From: Sphingobacterium rhinopitheci
GTDB lineage: Bacteria > Bacteroidota > Bacteroidia > Sphingobacteriales > Sphingobacteriaceae
Direction of reading: 5' to 3'
Assembly: GCF_022627575.1 (NCBI RefSeq)
Contig: NZ_JADEYQ010000007.1
Coordinates: forward strand, 1 to 64,000
DNA: 64,000 nt
Shown: positions 1 to 9,383 of the stretch, piece by piece
Layout of the letters: each line of letters starts with the position of its first letter
Position numbering within the stretch: the first letter of the stretch is position 1
Notes under the pieces: generated by a model
The model's database searches: none
Told to the model about the DNA's origin: nothing
Seen by the model: the letters and a program-made list of their open reading frames with translations, nothing else
Position numbers and translations under genes: made by a program

Positions 1-619
1 GTGACTTATAAAGCAAATATCTGCTTCTAGCTAATAATAATTTCCTAGAATCACCATTGCTAAACTCTTCAGCTATAAAGCGTTTCCCTTTTGATGTAGC
101 CTCTTTAATTTGATTATTTTCTAAATCTATAGCCTCCCATCTATATTTAATTCGAATATCTTGAAGAGCCTCTATTGCGAGTTTCTATACATGGAATCGA
201 TCAGTAACTTGTATAGCTTGAGGAAAACAACGAAGAGCGATAGTTTTCATTGAATTAGCCATATCTAAGGTGATTTCTTGCACTTTAGCTCTTAGTCTAC
301 GTGGTATTTTTAACAACTGCTCGATAATAGGTTCCACCTTAGTTCCTGGGAAAATACCAACTATACTACCTTTTTTTCCTTTTGCTTTTTTATTGGTTAT
401 GATAGTATACAATTCTCCTTTGGATAGCGCTGTTTCGTCAATAGAAAGATAAGGTCCTATATTCTGTGGAAAAATGAGTTCTTTATTTATCGTTTGTTGT
501 TTCCAATCTTTGAAATCACTCAAAACATCTCGATATTGACGTTGAAGCTTCCTGCCATTTACATGATAGAAGCTGCCAATAGTATGGCAATCAGTAGATT
601 TAGTATCGACTAATCTCTT
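1..619 (-). pseudogene. ISAon1/ISL3-type transposase, catalytic ORF, nonsense-mutated and cut by window edge
   Basis: The minus-strand frame encodes a DDE transposase of the ISL3 type. It has the SIDE motif after YL, a lysine- and glycine-rich segment, and the LDMANSMK...DRFHV block around the second catalytic Asp. The frame is closed by TAG at 185-187, exactly where family members continue with a residue between DRFHV and KLA. Beyond the stop the same frame stays open to base 1 and still reads as transposase (KLAIEALQDIR, then SRYLLYKS). This is therefore one nonsense mutation in an otherwise recent copy. Upstream, coding similarity starts near 607 (TKSTDCHTIGSFYHVNG) and overlaps the end of the companion N-terminal ORF in the +1 frame. 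The only start in the open frame is TTG at 523, so the native product may depend on the companion ORF. The gene is likely inactive. Confidence 0.8.
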
Positions 620-953
620 TTAAAAAAGCAGCGAACTCGCTGGTCATACGTGTTCCCTGTGCTACTAAATCCCAATCCCGCTGAATGATTTCTTGGCTAT
701 TCTTATCTAGCCACCTACGCCTTTTGATATGTAAATAAACGGTGTTACCCCGCAATGGAAAATCTTGGATCGTGATAGATTTATGGAAGCCATGAGCGAT
801 AATGATACGCTTACTGTCTTTGATGGGGACAATGTTACGCTCTTCAAAGTAAAGATGCATCACTTCATCTTCCTTTTGGCTACTAACAAGGTCAAAATAC
901 TCTACCAAGTACTCCGGTAGGATCAGCTTTAATAATTCTAGATACTGGCTCAA
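600..953 (-). CDS. ISAon1-type transposase N-terminal region protein
   Basis: This 117-residue ORF sits directly upstream of the catalytic transposase ORF. It matches the small N-terminal partner typical of ISAon1 elements in Bacteroidota: YLELLKLILPEYLVEYFDL, HGFHKSITIQDFPLRG, and a basic IKRRRWLDK block. It probably recognises the element ends. The only start available is TTG at 953, because a TAA lies just upstream in frame. The end overlaps the open frame of the catalytic ORF with a +1 offset, not the -1 offset usual for programmed frameshifting. The ORF looks intact, but its partner carries a stop, so transposition is doubtful. Confidence 0.7.
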   Translation of the reverse strand: MSQYLELLKLILPEYLVEYFDLVSSQKEDEVMHLYFEERNIVPIKDSKRIIIAHGFHKSITIQDFPLRGNTVYLHIKRRRWLDKNSQEIIQRDWDLVAQGTRMTSEFAAFLKEISRY

Positions 954-981
954 AATCGATGTACTTTTTTACAAAAATCAG

Positions 982-1167
982 AATTATTATTCAATTCACA
1001 CACAACTTTTGGGATTGATCCGAAACCTTTTCCCAGATGTACTCCAACAGGGAGATACATTAAAACAGCTCCTTACTTAATGCCTATACTTACTTTATAA
1101 AAGTGATCACAAATTGACTTTAGCACAAAAGAAAGAGTTTTTGAAACTAATCCGATTATCCTATTAA
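982..1167 (+). pseudogene. Fragment of a second ISL3/ISAon1-type transposase, opposite orientation
   Basis: Read on the plus strand, this stretch gives NLFPDVLQQGDTLKQLLT, a stop at 1078-1080, then CLYLLYKSDHKLTLAQKKEF to a stop at 1165-1167. The QGDTLKQLL...LYLLYKS block is the counterpart of the NGDSRKLLLARSRYLLYKS block in the neighbouring transposase (bases 1-60, minus strand). It is therefore the C-terminal part of a related transposase lying head to head with the first. It has no start, a premature TAA, and nothing of the catalytic core. It is too broken to be functional. Confidence 0.6.
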
Positions 1168-1738
1168 TAAAATTTATGATCCCTCTTGAAGTCAATAAAT
1201 GAAACCATAATGTCTACACCAGGGTTGCTATCTATATTTTCTTCAATAATAGTCTAATCTTTTGAATAATCTAAATAACAACGTGTAAAATAAGACTTTG
1301 TTAAACAATAGATTAAAAATAAAAAAATAAATTATTTCCAAATTATAAACAACAGCCACCTCCTCTTTCTTGCACTTGGGTAACCGTAACATGAAAGGAA
1401 TCTTAATGATGCTTTTACTCCTCATATCCATTTATTTTATGTTCAACTCATACACTTTGGAGCAATTCTCAAATCCCAACCATAAGGTAAAATCAAGTAA
1501 GAAGCCCAACAATTAGAAATAGCACCTATCAAGGATAAAATTGTTTAGGTATCCAACAATTAAGTTTAACATAGTCCAAAAAATCTGTTATAATTTTATA
1601 AAAATAACCATATTGAAATATGGAAAGCTCCATAATCTTCCCACATTTCAACAGAATAACAATAGCAAGTCGGATTAGAATTCTATTAGTTTTGAGTGTA
1701 GCTAATTAGGGGTAAGATTACATTATAAGAACTATGAT
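1168..1738. other. Gene-free AT-rich stretch between IS remnants and the catabolic locus
   Basis: I see no convincing gene in this stretch. The longest minus-strand ORF (1243-1431) has no recognisable motif and a low-complexity hydrophobic tail. A perfect 7-bp inverted repeat with a 2-base centre lies at 1608-1623 (CCATATT/AATATGG) and could be an operator for the downstream locus. A TAnnTTTG box at 1687-1694 is the best promoter candidate. Confidence 0.5.
1687..1694 (+). promoter_or_regulatory. Candidate Bacteroidota -7 box for the catabolic locus
   Basis: TAGTTTTG fits the TAnnTTTG consensus of the Bacteroidota housekeeping sigma factor and lies 44 bases before the first start codon. I see no clear TTG -33 element at the expected spacing, so the call is weak. 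Confidence 0.3.
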
Positions 1739-2809
1739 ATGATAACAAATCGGTTATATAGAAAATTTAAGCAACAACAAATTTGCAGTAAATATATTAT
1801 TTTGGCTGTTGCTCTGTTATTTACAAATTGTGTGTGCGCACAATCAACTAAAAAACAAAAAAATACATTAACCAAAGACAATCTTTACCATGTAGACAAA
1901 TCAAAATCTAATACTATAGATTCATTGATGAAGGCAAGTCACTCTAATGGAATTTTAATTAGGGATAATGTCATTATTAAGCACTGGGAATATGACAAAA
2001 ACATAAATCAAAAAATTGAAGTACAATCAATCACCAAATCCATCATCAGTCTATTACTAGGAATTGCTATTGATAAAGGATTAATTTCTAATATCAATGA
2101 CAAGGTAATTAAATACTACCCTCAATTTGATGCTGGAAAATACAGCAATGAAATTACATTCAAACACTTAGTTACAGTTTCCTCTGGTATAAAAGCCACT
2201 AAATTTAAAGAAAATTATGGGAATCATAATGACATGCCACCAGGTCTAGATGCGAGGTACCATAATGATCATTTCGACCTCTTAGCTAAGGCTCTTACAT
2301 TTATATATGATAAGCCATTATTAGAGGTGTTAAAAACTAACGTCTTGAATCCTCTTGATATTAATATAGAATGGTCAATAGATGGAGAAGTATTATCATC
2401 AGATGGAAAAACAATTCCTGTGTATGCAGGATATGCATTTACTAAATGGACAGCAGGAGATCTCGCAAAAATTGGTCTCTTGTATCTGCAAAATGGCAAA
2501 TGGGAAGACAAACAAATTATTTCTCAAAAATACATACAAGAATCCCTTACGCCTATTTCCATTCCCTTAATGGTATCTAGACCGAACCAAGATGTACGAA
2601 TTGATTCGAATAATACATATGGGTACGGATGGCGAGCAAAAAAAAGTCCTAATGGCGCATACATTTGGCACATGAGTGGAAACGGAGGTCAATTCTGTGT
2701 ACTAATACCTGAAAAAAACATGGTCTTTGTTAAAATCAATGGATACAGTGAAAAATACAAGCCTTATAGAAGATTAGATCAGTTTTTAGACCTTTTACTA
2801 GCTCAATAA
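1739..2809 (+). CDS. Exported serine hydrolase, class C beta-lactamase family
   Basis: This is a 356-residue penicillin-binding-protein/beta-lactamase-fold hydrolase. The serine nucleophile motif is S97-I-T-K100, the YxN equivalent is Y174-H-N176, and the third motif is M-S-G near 312-314, followed by NGGQF. A basic start and hydrophobic segment ending CVCAQ near residue 35 indicate export to the periplasm. Family members cleave amide or ester bonds (D-peptides, esters, beta-lactams), and the sequence does not show which. It is the first gene of the locus, 61 bases before SusC, and is paralogous to the two hydrolases at 10702 and 11787. Its N-terminus is longer than theirs. It likely acts on the imported substrate rather than providing antibiotic resistance. 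Confidence 0.8.
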   Translation: MITNRLYRKFKQQQICSKYIILAVALLFTNCVCAQSTKKQKNTLTKDNLYHVDKSKSNTIDSLMKASHSNGILIRDNVIIKHWEYDKNINQKIEVQSITKSIISLLLGIAIDKGLISNINDKVIKYYPQFDAGKYSNEITFKHLVTVSSGIKATKFKENYGNHNDMPPGLDARYHNDHFDLLAKALTFIYDKPLLEVLKTNVLNPLDINIEWSIDGEVLSSDGKTIPVYAGYAFTKWTAGDLAKIGLLYLQNGKWEDKQIISQKYIQESLTPISIPLMVSRPNQDVRIDSNNTYGYGWRAKKSPNGAYIWHMSGNGGQFCVLIPEKNMVFVKINGYSEKYKPYRRLDQFLDLLLAQ

Positions 2810-2870
2810 CAATCAAATTTCTTTCTGTACCAATTAAATTAAGCCTAAATAATAATAAACCTAACAAATT

Positions 2871-5800
2871 ATGATAACAAATTTAACAATGAAAAAAAGT
2901 TTAATGCTTAAAAAAAATGCCAGGCCTTGGGTTATGATATTTTTTTTCTGCTGTATCGCGCAATCACTCTTTGCGCAGGAGAAAGTTCGAGGTGTCGTTA
3001 AAGATACTGATGGAGGGCCGATACCGGGAGCGAGTATTCGTGTTTTAAATAGCTCTTCGACAAGTATAACTGATGAAAAAGGAAATTTTGAAATTACAAC
3101 TCCAAACCTAGATGTAACTTTAGTTATTTCCCATCTCAATTACATTACACTAAATAAACCTCTGAACAAAAGTAACTATATAACTGCCATTCTAGAAAAA
3201 AACAACAACACATTTGATGAAGTAGTAGTAACAGGTTATACATCACAACAGAAGAAAGATATTATTGGGTCAGTAAGCGTAGTAGATATGAAAGCTTTAA
3301 AAGACAACCCTTCAGTTTCTGTTGATAGAGCATTGCAAGGAATGGCATCTGGTGTAAATGTTGTCTCATCTGGTGTACCTGGTTCAACAAGTAAAATAAA
3401 TATTCGTGGACTGAGCTCTTTTGGAGATTCTCAACCATTAACAATCGTTGATGGTATTGAGCAAAGTATTACACATATTAACCCAAATGACATTGAGTCA
3501 ATACAAGTATTAAAAGATGCCGGAGCAGCAGCTATTTATGGTGTTAGAGGTGCTAATGGAATATTAATTATAACGACAAAAAAAGGAAAAAGTGGTTTAC
3601 CTACAGTTAATTACGAAGGGAATTTTACACATACAATGCCCCATCCAGGTAACGTATATGATCTTTTGAATTCCAATGACTACATGGATATATATAATAA
3701 AGTATTTCCAGGTAATGCACTATTTTCAAACGGCATGCCCGATTACACATTTAGAGGACCAAATGGTGCCGGAGTAGCGATGGAGGGAGATCCAGCTGTA
3801 GATCCTAGTTTATACTTTTATGAAAAGAAAAATAGTGGCCGAAATTACATAATTCAAAAAGTAAATAAAGAAGGTGAAGACTGGTTTCATAATATATTTA
3901 GACCCGCAAACTCAACCCAACATGTGGCTTCAGTATCTGGGGGAGGCGAAAATAATCGATATTATTTTGGATTAGGGTATCTTGATCAAAATGGAACTTT
4001 ATACAAATCTTATTATAAAAGATATAGTGCTCGTATAAATACCGAATTCAACATCGGTCGTAATATTAGAATCGGAGAAAATCTTAATTTATTATTTAGA
4101 CAAAAATCAAATGGCGGTAATGGCATGGGTGCAGCATATCAAATGCTTCCAATAGTACCATTAAGAGATATAATGGGCAATTACGCGGGTACATTCGGAG
4201 GACCAAGTTTAGGCTCTTTTTCAAACTCAGTTGCAAATCAGGAACGGGATAGTCAAGATATAAATTACAATTGGGGTATAGCTGGAAATGTTTTTGCAGA
4301 TGTAAAAATATTAAAAAATTTAGTGTTTACCACAAGCCTAGGGGTTAATTATGGAACAAATTATGAACGAAACTTCGAAGCTACTCAAACAGAAAATGTA
4401 CAAGGTAGTTCAAGTGACAGTAGGTTGATTATTAATTCAAGTTATTCCAATACATTAACATTCACTAATACATTAAAGTATAACAATAATTTTAACCTAC
4501 ATAATATTCAATTATTAGCAGGTACGGAAGCAATTAGTTACATAGGTAAAAGTCTAACTGGAGGAGCTAGTAATTTATTTATTGAAGACGAAAGTTATTT
4601 AAATCTAAATAATGGTACCGTAAATATTACAAATGGCAGTTCTGTTAATTCTAATAGTTTATTTTCAATATTTGGAAGAGTAGACTATGATTATTCAAAA
4701 AAATACTTAGCGAGTATAACCTTAAGGAGAGATGGATCTTCTAAATTTGGATCTAACAGAAGATATGGCGTATTTCCATCATATTCAATCGGATGGCGCA
4801 TTTCAGAAGAAAAATTCTTAAATTCAGTTTCATGGATTGATGAATTAAAATTAAAAGCTAGCCATGGAGTTTTAGGTTCTCAGAATAATGTAAATTCAGC
4901 AAATGCATATTCTCTTTATGCAGCATCAATAAATGGAACAGGTTACGATATCATGGGTACAGGAAACTCTGTTGTACAGGGATTTGCACAATCTCGTATT
5001 GGTAATCTAGCAACAGGATGGGAAGAAAATATTCTGACTAATATAGGTGTAGATTTTCAATTTTTAAAAAATTACACCTTCAATATTGAGTATTACAAGA
5101 AAAAAATAAATGGCCTATTATTCAGTGAGCCTTTACCTGCTACTATCCTAGGAGGTGCAAGTACACCAACAATCAATATTGGTGACATACAAAATACTGG
5201 AATTGATGCAAACATAAATTATAATAAGTCAGTTAATGATAATTTCTCTTTTAATGTTGGATTAAATTTCACGAGTTATAAAAATAAGATCGTAGACCTA
5301 CCTGATCCAGGATATTTCACGAGTGGATACCATGAGAGTGTTGGTAGTATGTCAATAAATGAAGAAGGCAATGCTATGGGATCATTCTATGGATATAAAG
5401 TAATTGGCATCTTCAATTCAGAGGAAGAAGTTCAAAACTCCCCTACTCAAACCGCTGCGCAAGCTGGACGCTTCAAGTATCAAGATACAAATCAGGATGG
5501 AAAAATAAATGATCAAGATAGGATAATTTTAGGTAATCCAAATCCAGATTATACTTATGGATTAAACTTAGGATTTAAATACAAAAACTTTGACTTCTCC
5601 TCATTAATTTATGGTACTAAAGGTAATGATATTTACAATACAGTACTTGCATATACAGACTTTATGTCTTATTACCAAGGTGCAAAAAGTAATAAATTAA
5701 AAAATGCTTGGACACCAGAAAATACAAACACCACTGTTCCAAAATTAGAATCTACTCGTTCATTTAGTACGCATGGTGCCTCCAATTCCTATTTTGTGCA

Positions 5801-6047
5801 GGATGGTTCATATTTAAAACTACGACATGTGTCTTTAGGATACAACATAACAAACTCTAAATTGAGCAAGTATGGCATTTCCAAGTTGAGAATATTCGCG
5901 CAAGGAGTTAACTTATTTACAATTACAAATTATGGTGGTGTAGACCCAGAAATTTCAAGTGGAGATCCTTCAAATTTTGGTGTTGACTTTGCAAGCTATC
6001 CAAATAACGAGAAAGGTTTTACAATCGGACTAAATGCATCATTTTAA
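2871..6047 (+). CDS. SusC/RagA-family TonB-linked outer-membrane transporter
   Basis: This 1058-residue protein has the standard SusC layout. A signal peptide ends FAQ near residue 36. A carboxypeptidase-regulatory-like domain follows (VRGVVKDTDGGPIPGASI). A TonB-box-like segment EVVVTGYTSQQKK precedes the plug (GVNVVSSGVPGSTSKINIRG, then DAGAAAIYGVRGANG). The rest is a long C-terminal beta barrel ending in Phe. It imports an oligosaccharide or similar ligand across the outer membrane with its SusD partner, whose gene starts 12 bases downstream. An alternative start is the ATG at 2889 (MKKSLM), which is equally plausible. The ligand cannot be read from sequence. No extracytoplasmic sigma factor gene is adjacent. 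Confidence 0.95.
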   Translation: MITNLTMKKSLMLKKNARPWVMIFFFCCIAQSLFAQEKVRGVVKDTDGGPIPGASIRVLNSSSTSITDEKGNFEITTPNLDVTLVISHLNYITLNKPLNKSNYITAILEKNNNTFDEVVVTGYTSQQKKDIIGSVSVVDMKALKDNPSVSVDRALQGMASGVNVVSSGVPGSTSKINIRGLSSFGDSQPLTIVDGIEQSITHINPNDIESIQVLKDAGAAAIYGVRGANGILIITTKKGKSGLPTVNYEGNFTHTMPHPGNVYDLLNSNDYMDIYNKVFPGNALFSNGMPDYTFRGPNGAGVAMEGDPAVDPSLYFYEKKNSGRNYIIQKVNKEGEDWFHNIFRPANSTQHVASVSGGGENNRYYFGLGYLDQNGTLYKSYYKRYSARINTEFNIGRNIRIGENLNLLFRQKSNGGNGMGAAYQMLPIVPLRDIMGNYAGTFGGPSLGSFSNSVANQERDSQDINYNWGIAGNVFADVKILKNLVFTTSLGVNYGTNYERNFEATQTENVQGSSSDSRLIINSSYSNTLTFTNTLKYNNNFNLHNIQLLAGTEAISYIGKSLTGGASNLFIEDESYLNLNNGTVNITNGSSVNSNSLFSIFGRVDYDYSKKYLASITLRRDGSSKFGSNRRYGVFPSYSIGWRISEEKFLNSVSWIDELKLKASHGVLGSQNNVNSANAYSLYAASINGTGYDIMGTGNSVVQGFAQSRIGNLATGWEENILTNIGVDFQFLKNYTFNIEYYKKKINGLLFSEPLPATILGGASTPTINIGDIQNTGIDANINYNKSVNDNFSFNVGLNFTSYKNKIVDLPDPGYFTSGYHESVGSMSINEEGNAMGSFYGYKVIGIFNSEEEVQNSPTQTAAQAGRFKYQDTNQDGKINDQDRIILGNPNPDYTYGLNLGFKYKNFDFSSLIYGTKGNDIYNTVLAYTDFMSYYQGAKSNKLKNAWTPENTNTTVPKLESTRSFSTHGASNSYFVQDGSYLKLRHVSLGYNITNSKLSKYGISKLRIFAQGVNLFTITNYGGVDPEISSGDPSNFGVDFASYPNNEKGFTIGLNASF

Positions 6048-6059
6048 TAATAACACAAT

Positions 6060-7823
6060 ATGAAAAAAATATATTTACTTATGGTAATTAGTACAATGTT
6101 ACTGATTTCCTGTTCAAAATCATACTTAGAAATACCGCCTTACGGAAGTTTAAATGAAGAGTTATTAAAAACAAAAGATGGTATTAATGGAATGCTAATT
6201 GGAGCATATAGTTTATTAAAGGGTGGAGGTACATTATCCGGAAACTATGATAACGGATGGACATCATTGCTTGCACCAGATGATGCCAGAATGGGCTCTG
6301 AATCTGGGGTGAGTATTGAAGATGCATTTCTTATCGACGCTACTACAGGGAGTATTAATGCACGATGGGAATTTATCTATGCCGCGGTACAAAGATGTAA
6401 TGATGTAATACGAGTACTTCCTGAGGTACCAGATATTTCAGAGACTGAAAGAATTCAAATTGAATCTGAAGCAAAATTTTTAAGAGGAATATATTATTTA
6501 CAACTAACTACTCTTTGGAAAAATGTACCATGGATTGATGAAACTGTGAATTATTCAGAAAAAAACTACCTCGTTGAAAATAATACAGATATCTATAAAT
6601 ATATAGAAGCAGATTTCAAATTTGCCGCTGACAATCTTACTGAAACAAAATCAGAAGTTGGCCGTGCAAACAAATGGGCTGCAAAAAGTTTTTTAGCGAA
6701 GACATACATGTTTCAAAACAAATTTTCAGATGCATCAATATTATTAAATGATATTATAGCAAATGGAGTAACATCTTCGGGAACGAAATACAAACTTCTA
6801 GATTTTTACGGTGATAATTTCAGTAATGCAGGAAGAAATAAGTCAGAATCTGTTTTTTCAGTTCAAATGTCTGTTAATGATGGAGGTGGTGGTAACAATG
6901 GTAATCCTATGGATAATTATAATGGAACATATGGAGGACCTGCGTTTACTTGCTGCGGCTGGTACCAACCAACTTTCGATCTAGTGAATGCTTTTCAAAC
7001 GGACGAAGTATCTGGACTTCCTATCCTTGATAATTACTTTCAAACACCAGTCAAACATGATCAAAATATAAATTCTACAGAACCATTTATGCCACACACA
7101 GGAACACTTGATTCTAGATTAGATTGGTCTGTTGGACGACGAGGAATTCCATACCTAGATTGGGGAGTACATCCTGGAAAAGCATGGGTTCGTAGCCAAT
7201 TCACTGGTGGCCCTTACAGTTCTATCAAACATGCAGCACGACAAGCATCTGTAACATCAGATCGACAATCGGGACGTGCAACAAATACACCATATAATAT
7301 GATACGTTATGCGGATATTCTACTGTGGGCTGCGGAATGTGAAGTAGAAATTGGAAGTTTAAAAAAAGCAGAGGATTATGTTAATATAATCCGAGCTAGA
7401 GCATCGAATCCTGATGGATTTGTAAAGAAATATATTAGGGATAATGATCCAACCGCGGGATTTAGTAATACTCCGGCAGCCAACTATAAAGTTGGATTAT
7501 ATAATAATCATTTTACAATCAATGGAAAATCTTTTGCTCGTAAAGCAGTTCGATATGAAAGAAGATTAGAATTAGCATTAGAACACCACCGATACCTAGA
7601 TTTACGTCGTTGGGATGGCAATGAATTAGATATCGCTACAGTTCATAATAATCTGATGCAAAGAGAGAGAGAAGTAGCGAACTTCAATCCAGCAAGTAAC
7701 TATAGCTCAGGAAAGTTTATTAAAGGAACACATGAATTATTCCCTATACCTCAAAGACAAATAGATTTAAGTGTAAGACAAGATGGAAATTCAGCTTTAA
7801 AACAAAATCCAGGGTACAATTAA
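6060..7823 (+). CDS. RagB/SusD-family surface lipoprotein
   Basis: This 587-residue partner of the upstream SusC forms the lid that binds ligand at the cell surface. The N-terminus MKKIYLLMVISTMLLISC is a lipoprotein signal with the lipid-attachment Cys at residue 18. The SusD helical repeat region is recognisable (RWEFIYAAVQRCNDVIRVLP, EAKFLRGIYYLQL), as is the C-terminal block YERRLELALEHHRYLDLRRW and the closing LFPIPQRQIDL...NPGYN. It is probably cotranscribed with SusC. A strong 19-bp inverted repeat follows it and may set mRNA ends. Confidence 0.95.
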   Translation: MKKIYLLMVISTMLLISCSKSYLEIPPYGSLNEELLKTKDGINGMLIGAYSLLKGGGTLSGNYDNGWTSLLAPDDARMGSESGVSIEDAFLIDATTGSINARWEFIYAAVQRCNDVIRVLPEVPDISETERIQIESEAKFLRGIYYLQLTTLWKNVPWIDETVNYSEKNYLVENNTDIYKYIEADFKFAADNLTETKSEVGRANKWAAKSFLAKTYMFQNKFSDASILLNDIIANGVTSSGTKYKLLDFYGDNFSNAGRNKSESVFSVQMSVNDGGGGNNGNPMDNYNGTYGGPAFTCCGWYQPTFDLVNAFQTDEVSGLPILDNYFQTPVKHDQNINSTEPFMPHTGTLDSRLDWSVGRRGIPYLDWGVHPGKAWVRSQFTGGPYSSIKHAARQASVTSDRQSGRATNTPYNMIRYADILLWAAECEVEIGSLKKAEDYVNIIRARASNPDGFVKKYIRDNDPTAGFSNTPAANYKVGLYNNHFTINGKSFARKAVRYERRLELALEHHRYLDLRRWDGNELDIATVHNNLMQREREVANFNPASNYSSGKFIKGTHELFPIPQRQIDLSVRQDGNSALKQNPGYN

Positions 7824-7831
7824 ATTAAACC

Positions 7832-7887
7832 AATTATCTCAATTTTAAACAGATTATTGATTAAAATAGTTTAAAATTGAGATAATT
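7832..7887 (+). repeat. Perfect 19-bp inverted repeat after susD
   Basis: Bases 7832-7850 and 7869-7887 are exact reverse complements around an 18-base loop. A further short repeat (ATCAATATAATATTATCAAT) follows. There is no clean T-run, so it is more likely an intercistronic mRNA-stabilising or processing hairpin, or a weak attenuator, than a classic terminator. It separates the transport pair from the enzyme genes. Confidence 0.6.
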
Positions 7888-7952
7888 ATCAATATAATAT
7901 TATCAATATATCAAGCTATTTTTGATATAATAATTAAATAAACCGTAGAATT

Positions 7953-9245
7953 ATGGACGTAAATAACTCAACCTTTAATCAGGAATCAGATTCACAATCA
8001 AGTAATAATAGCAGAAGATCTTTTATTACAACATTGGGATTAGGAATTGCCTCTTTAAGTTTAACTCAAATTGGATGTGCCACAAAAAAGTCAAGTACAG
8101 CAACTAATGCTCCTACCGTTAATGGAAAAGTTATTGCGGGATTTGACGAAGTAGGTGCCTCAAATAACGATGTTTATGCAGGATGGGAAGCTGTATCTAA
8201 TAAAAAAGTCAAAGTAGGATTAGTTGGGTATGGATTAAGTACTTTTTCTGGTGCTTTTGGATTTCAAAATCACCCTAATGTAGAAATTGTAGCAGTAAGT
8301 GATTTAAATCCTGTACAATGTGATAAACTGGCTGAACGCGTTAAATGTAACAAAAAATACCCTTCACTAGAGGAAATGGTAAAGGACAAAGAGATAGAAG
8401 CTATATTTATTTGTACTGATGCGCCTAGCCATGCTAAACATGCTATTCTAGCCTTAAACCATGGAAAACATGTCGCTGTAGCAGTTCCTGCAATTTTTGC
8501 AAAACTGGACGAGGCAGATGAACTATATAATACCGTTAAGCGAACAGGCCTAAAATATATGATGTTTGAAACTTCTTTTTATAGAGAAGATTTATATGCA
8601 ATGAGAAAAATATATGAGGCTGGAGGATTTGGTAAGATTGTTTATTCTGAAGGTGAATATGTCCACTATTCAGACAAGCCTCTTCCATCCTATAATGGCT
8701 GGAGAGACGGTAATGCACCAATGTATTACTTAACACATGCTTCAGCGTACCATATCTGTGTAACTGACGGACATTTTACAGAAGTTTCTTGTTATGGTAA
8801 AGAAAGTCATTTACCAGCATATAAAGGAGGAAATAATAGATATAAAAACCCATATGCTTCTCAAGTTGCCATGTTTAGAACTGATGATGGTGGGTACTCA
8901 AGAATGGCACACTTGAAAGATTTACCTGGTCATGGATCTGAAAGTGGTCGTGTGCGTGGTGAATTAGGCATGTACGAACGTAATATCGGATACGATGGTC
9001 AAAGAAAAGACAGTTTACCAAATACAAAAAGACCTCCCCTACCTCCGGGAGTACCTCCAGGTGGACATGGTGGATCTCATGGCCACTTAACTGAAGAATT
9101 TATTCGTTCCATATTGGAGGATAGACAACCTATCCTTAACATAGCTATGGCATTAAATTTAAGTATTCCAGGAATTGTTGCCCATGAATCTTGTATGAAG
9201 GGTGGAGAAACATTGAAAATTCCTCATTTCAAAATGTGGAAGTAA
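7953..9245 (+). CDS. Tat-exported Gfo/Idh/MocA-like protein, GH109-like features (copy 1)
   Basis: This 430-residue protein carries a twin-arginine motif (S20-R-R-S-F-I) and a Cys at 42 after QIG, so it is probably Tat-exported and possibly lipidated. The Rossmann domain shows KVGLVGYG at 87-94, with Asp117 at the end of the second strand. The usual EKP motif of sugar dehydrogenases is replaced by A177-V-P179. The following MMFETSFYRED...GFGKIVYSEGEYVH pattern resembles the NAD-dependent alpha-N-acetylgalactosaminidase family GH109. A glycine/histidine-rich loop (GGHGGSHGH) precedes the C-terminal region. It may be a glycosidase, epimerase or dehydrogenase using tightly bound NAD. A near-duplicate follows 138 bases downstream and a third paralogue sits at 19973. 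Confidence 0.85.
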   Translation: MDVNNSTFNQESDSQSSNNSRRSFITTLGLGIASLSLTQIGCATKKSSTATNAPTVNGKVIAGFDEVGASNNDVYAGWEAVSNKKVKVGLVGYGLSTFSGAFGFQNHPNVEIVAVSDLNPVQCDKLAERVKCNKKYPSLEEMVKDKEIEAIFICTDAPSHAKHAILALNHGKHVAVAVPAIFAKLDEADELYNTVKRTGLKYMMFETSFYREDLYAMRKIYEAGGFGKIVYSEGEYVHYSDKPLPSYNGWRDGNAPMYYLTHASAYHICVTDGHFTEVSCYGKESHLPAYKGGNNRYKNPYASQVAMFRTDDGGYSRMAHLKDLPGHGSESGRVRGELGMYERNIGYDGQRKDSLPNTKRPPLPPGVPPGGHGGSHGHLTEEFIRSILEDRQPILNIAMALNLSIPGIVAHESCMKGGETLKIPHFKMWK

Positions 9246-9383
9246 TTAAATCAATTTAAATTTTACATGAAGGCAACTCTAAATTATTTTGGTTGACAAC
9301 CCATGATTATAATAAATTATAAACCATTTTTTTAACCTTGAAAATAATAATTAAATTATTATTTATATATAATTCTTTAAATT

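Noticed and set aside
1164..1251. Short minus-strand reading with protein-like composition (IDSNPGVDIMVSFIDFKRD)
   Set aside because: Closed by a stop upstream, no start codon, and too short to assign. It may be gene debris, but I cannot support it.
1243..1431. 62-residue minus-strand ORF
   Set aside because: No recognisable motif, low-complexity hydrophobic tail, AT-rich context with no ribosome-binding signal.
9293..9313. TTGACA and TATAAT between the duplicate Gfo/Idh-like genes
   Set aside because: The spacing is 9 bases, not about 17, and Bacteroidota use a different promoter pattern.
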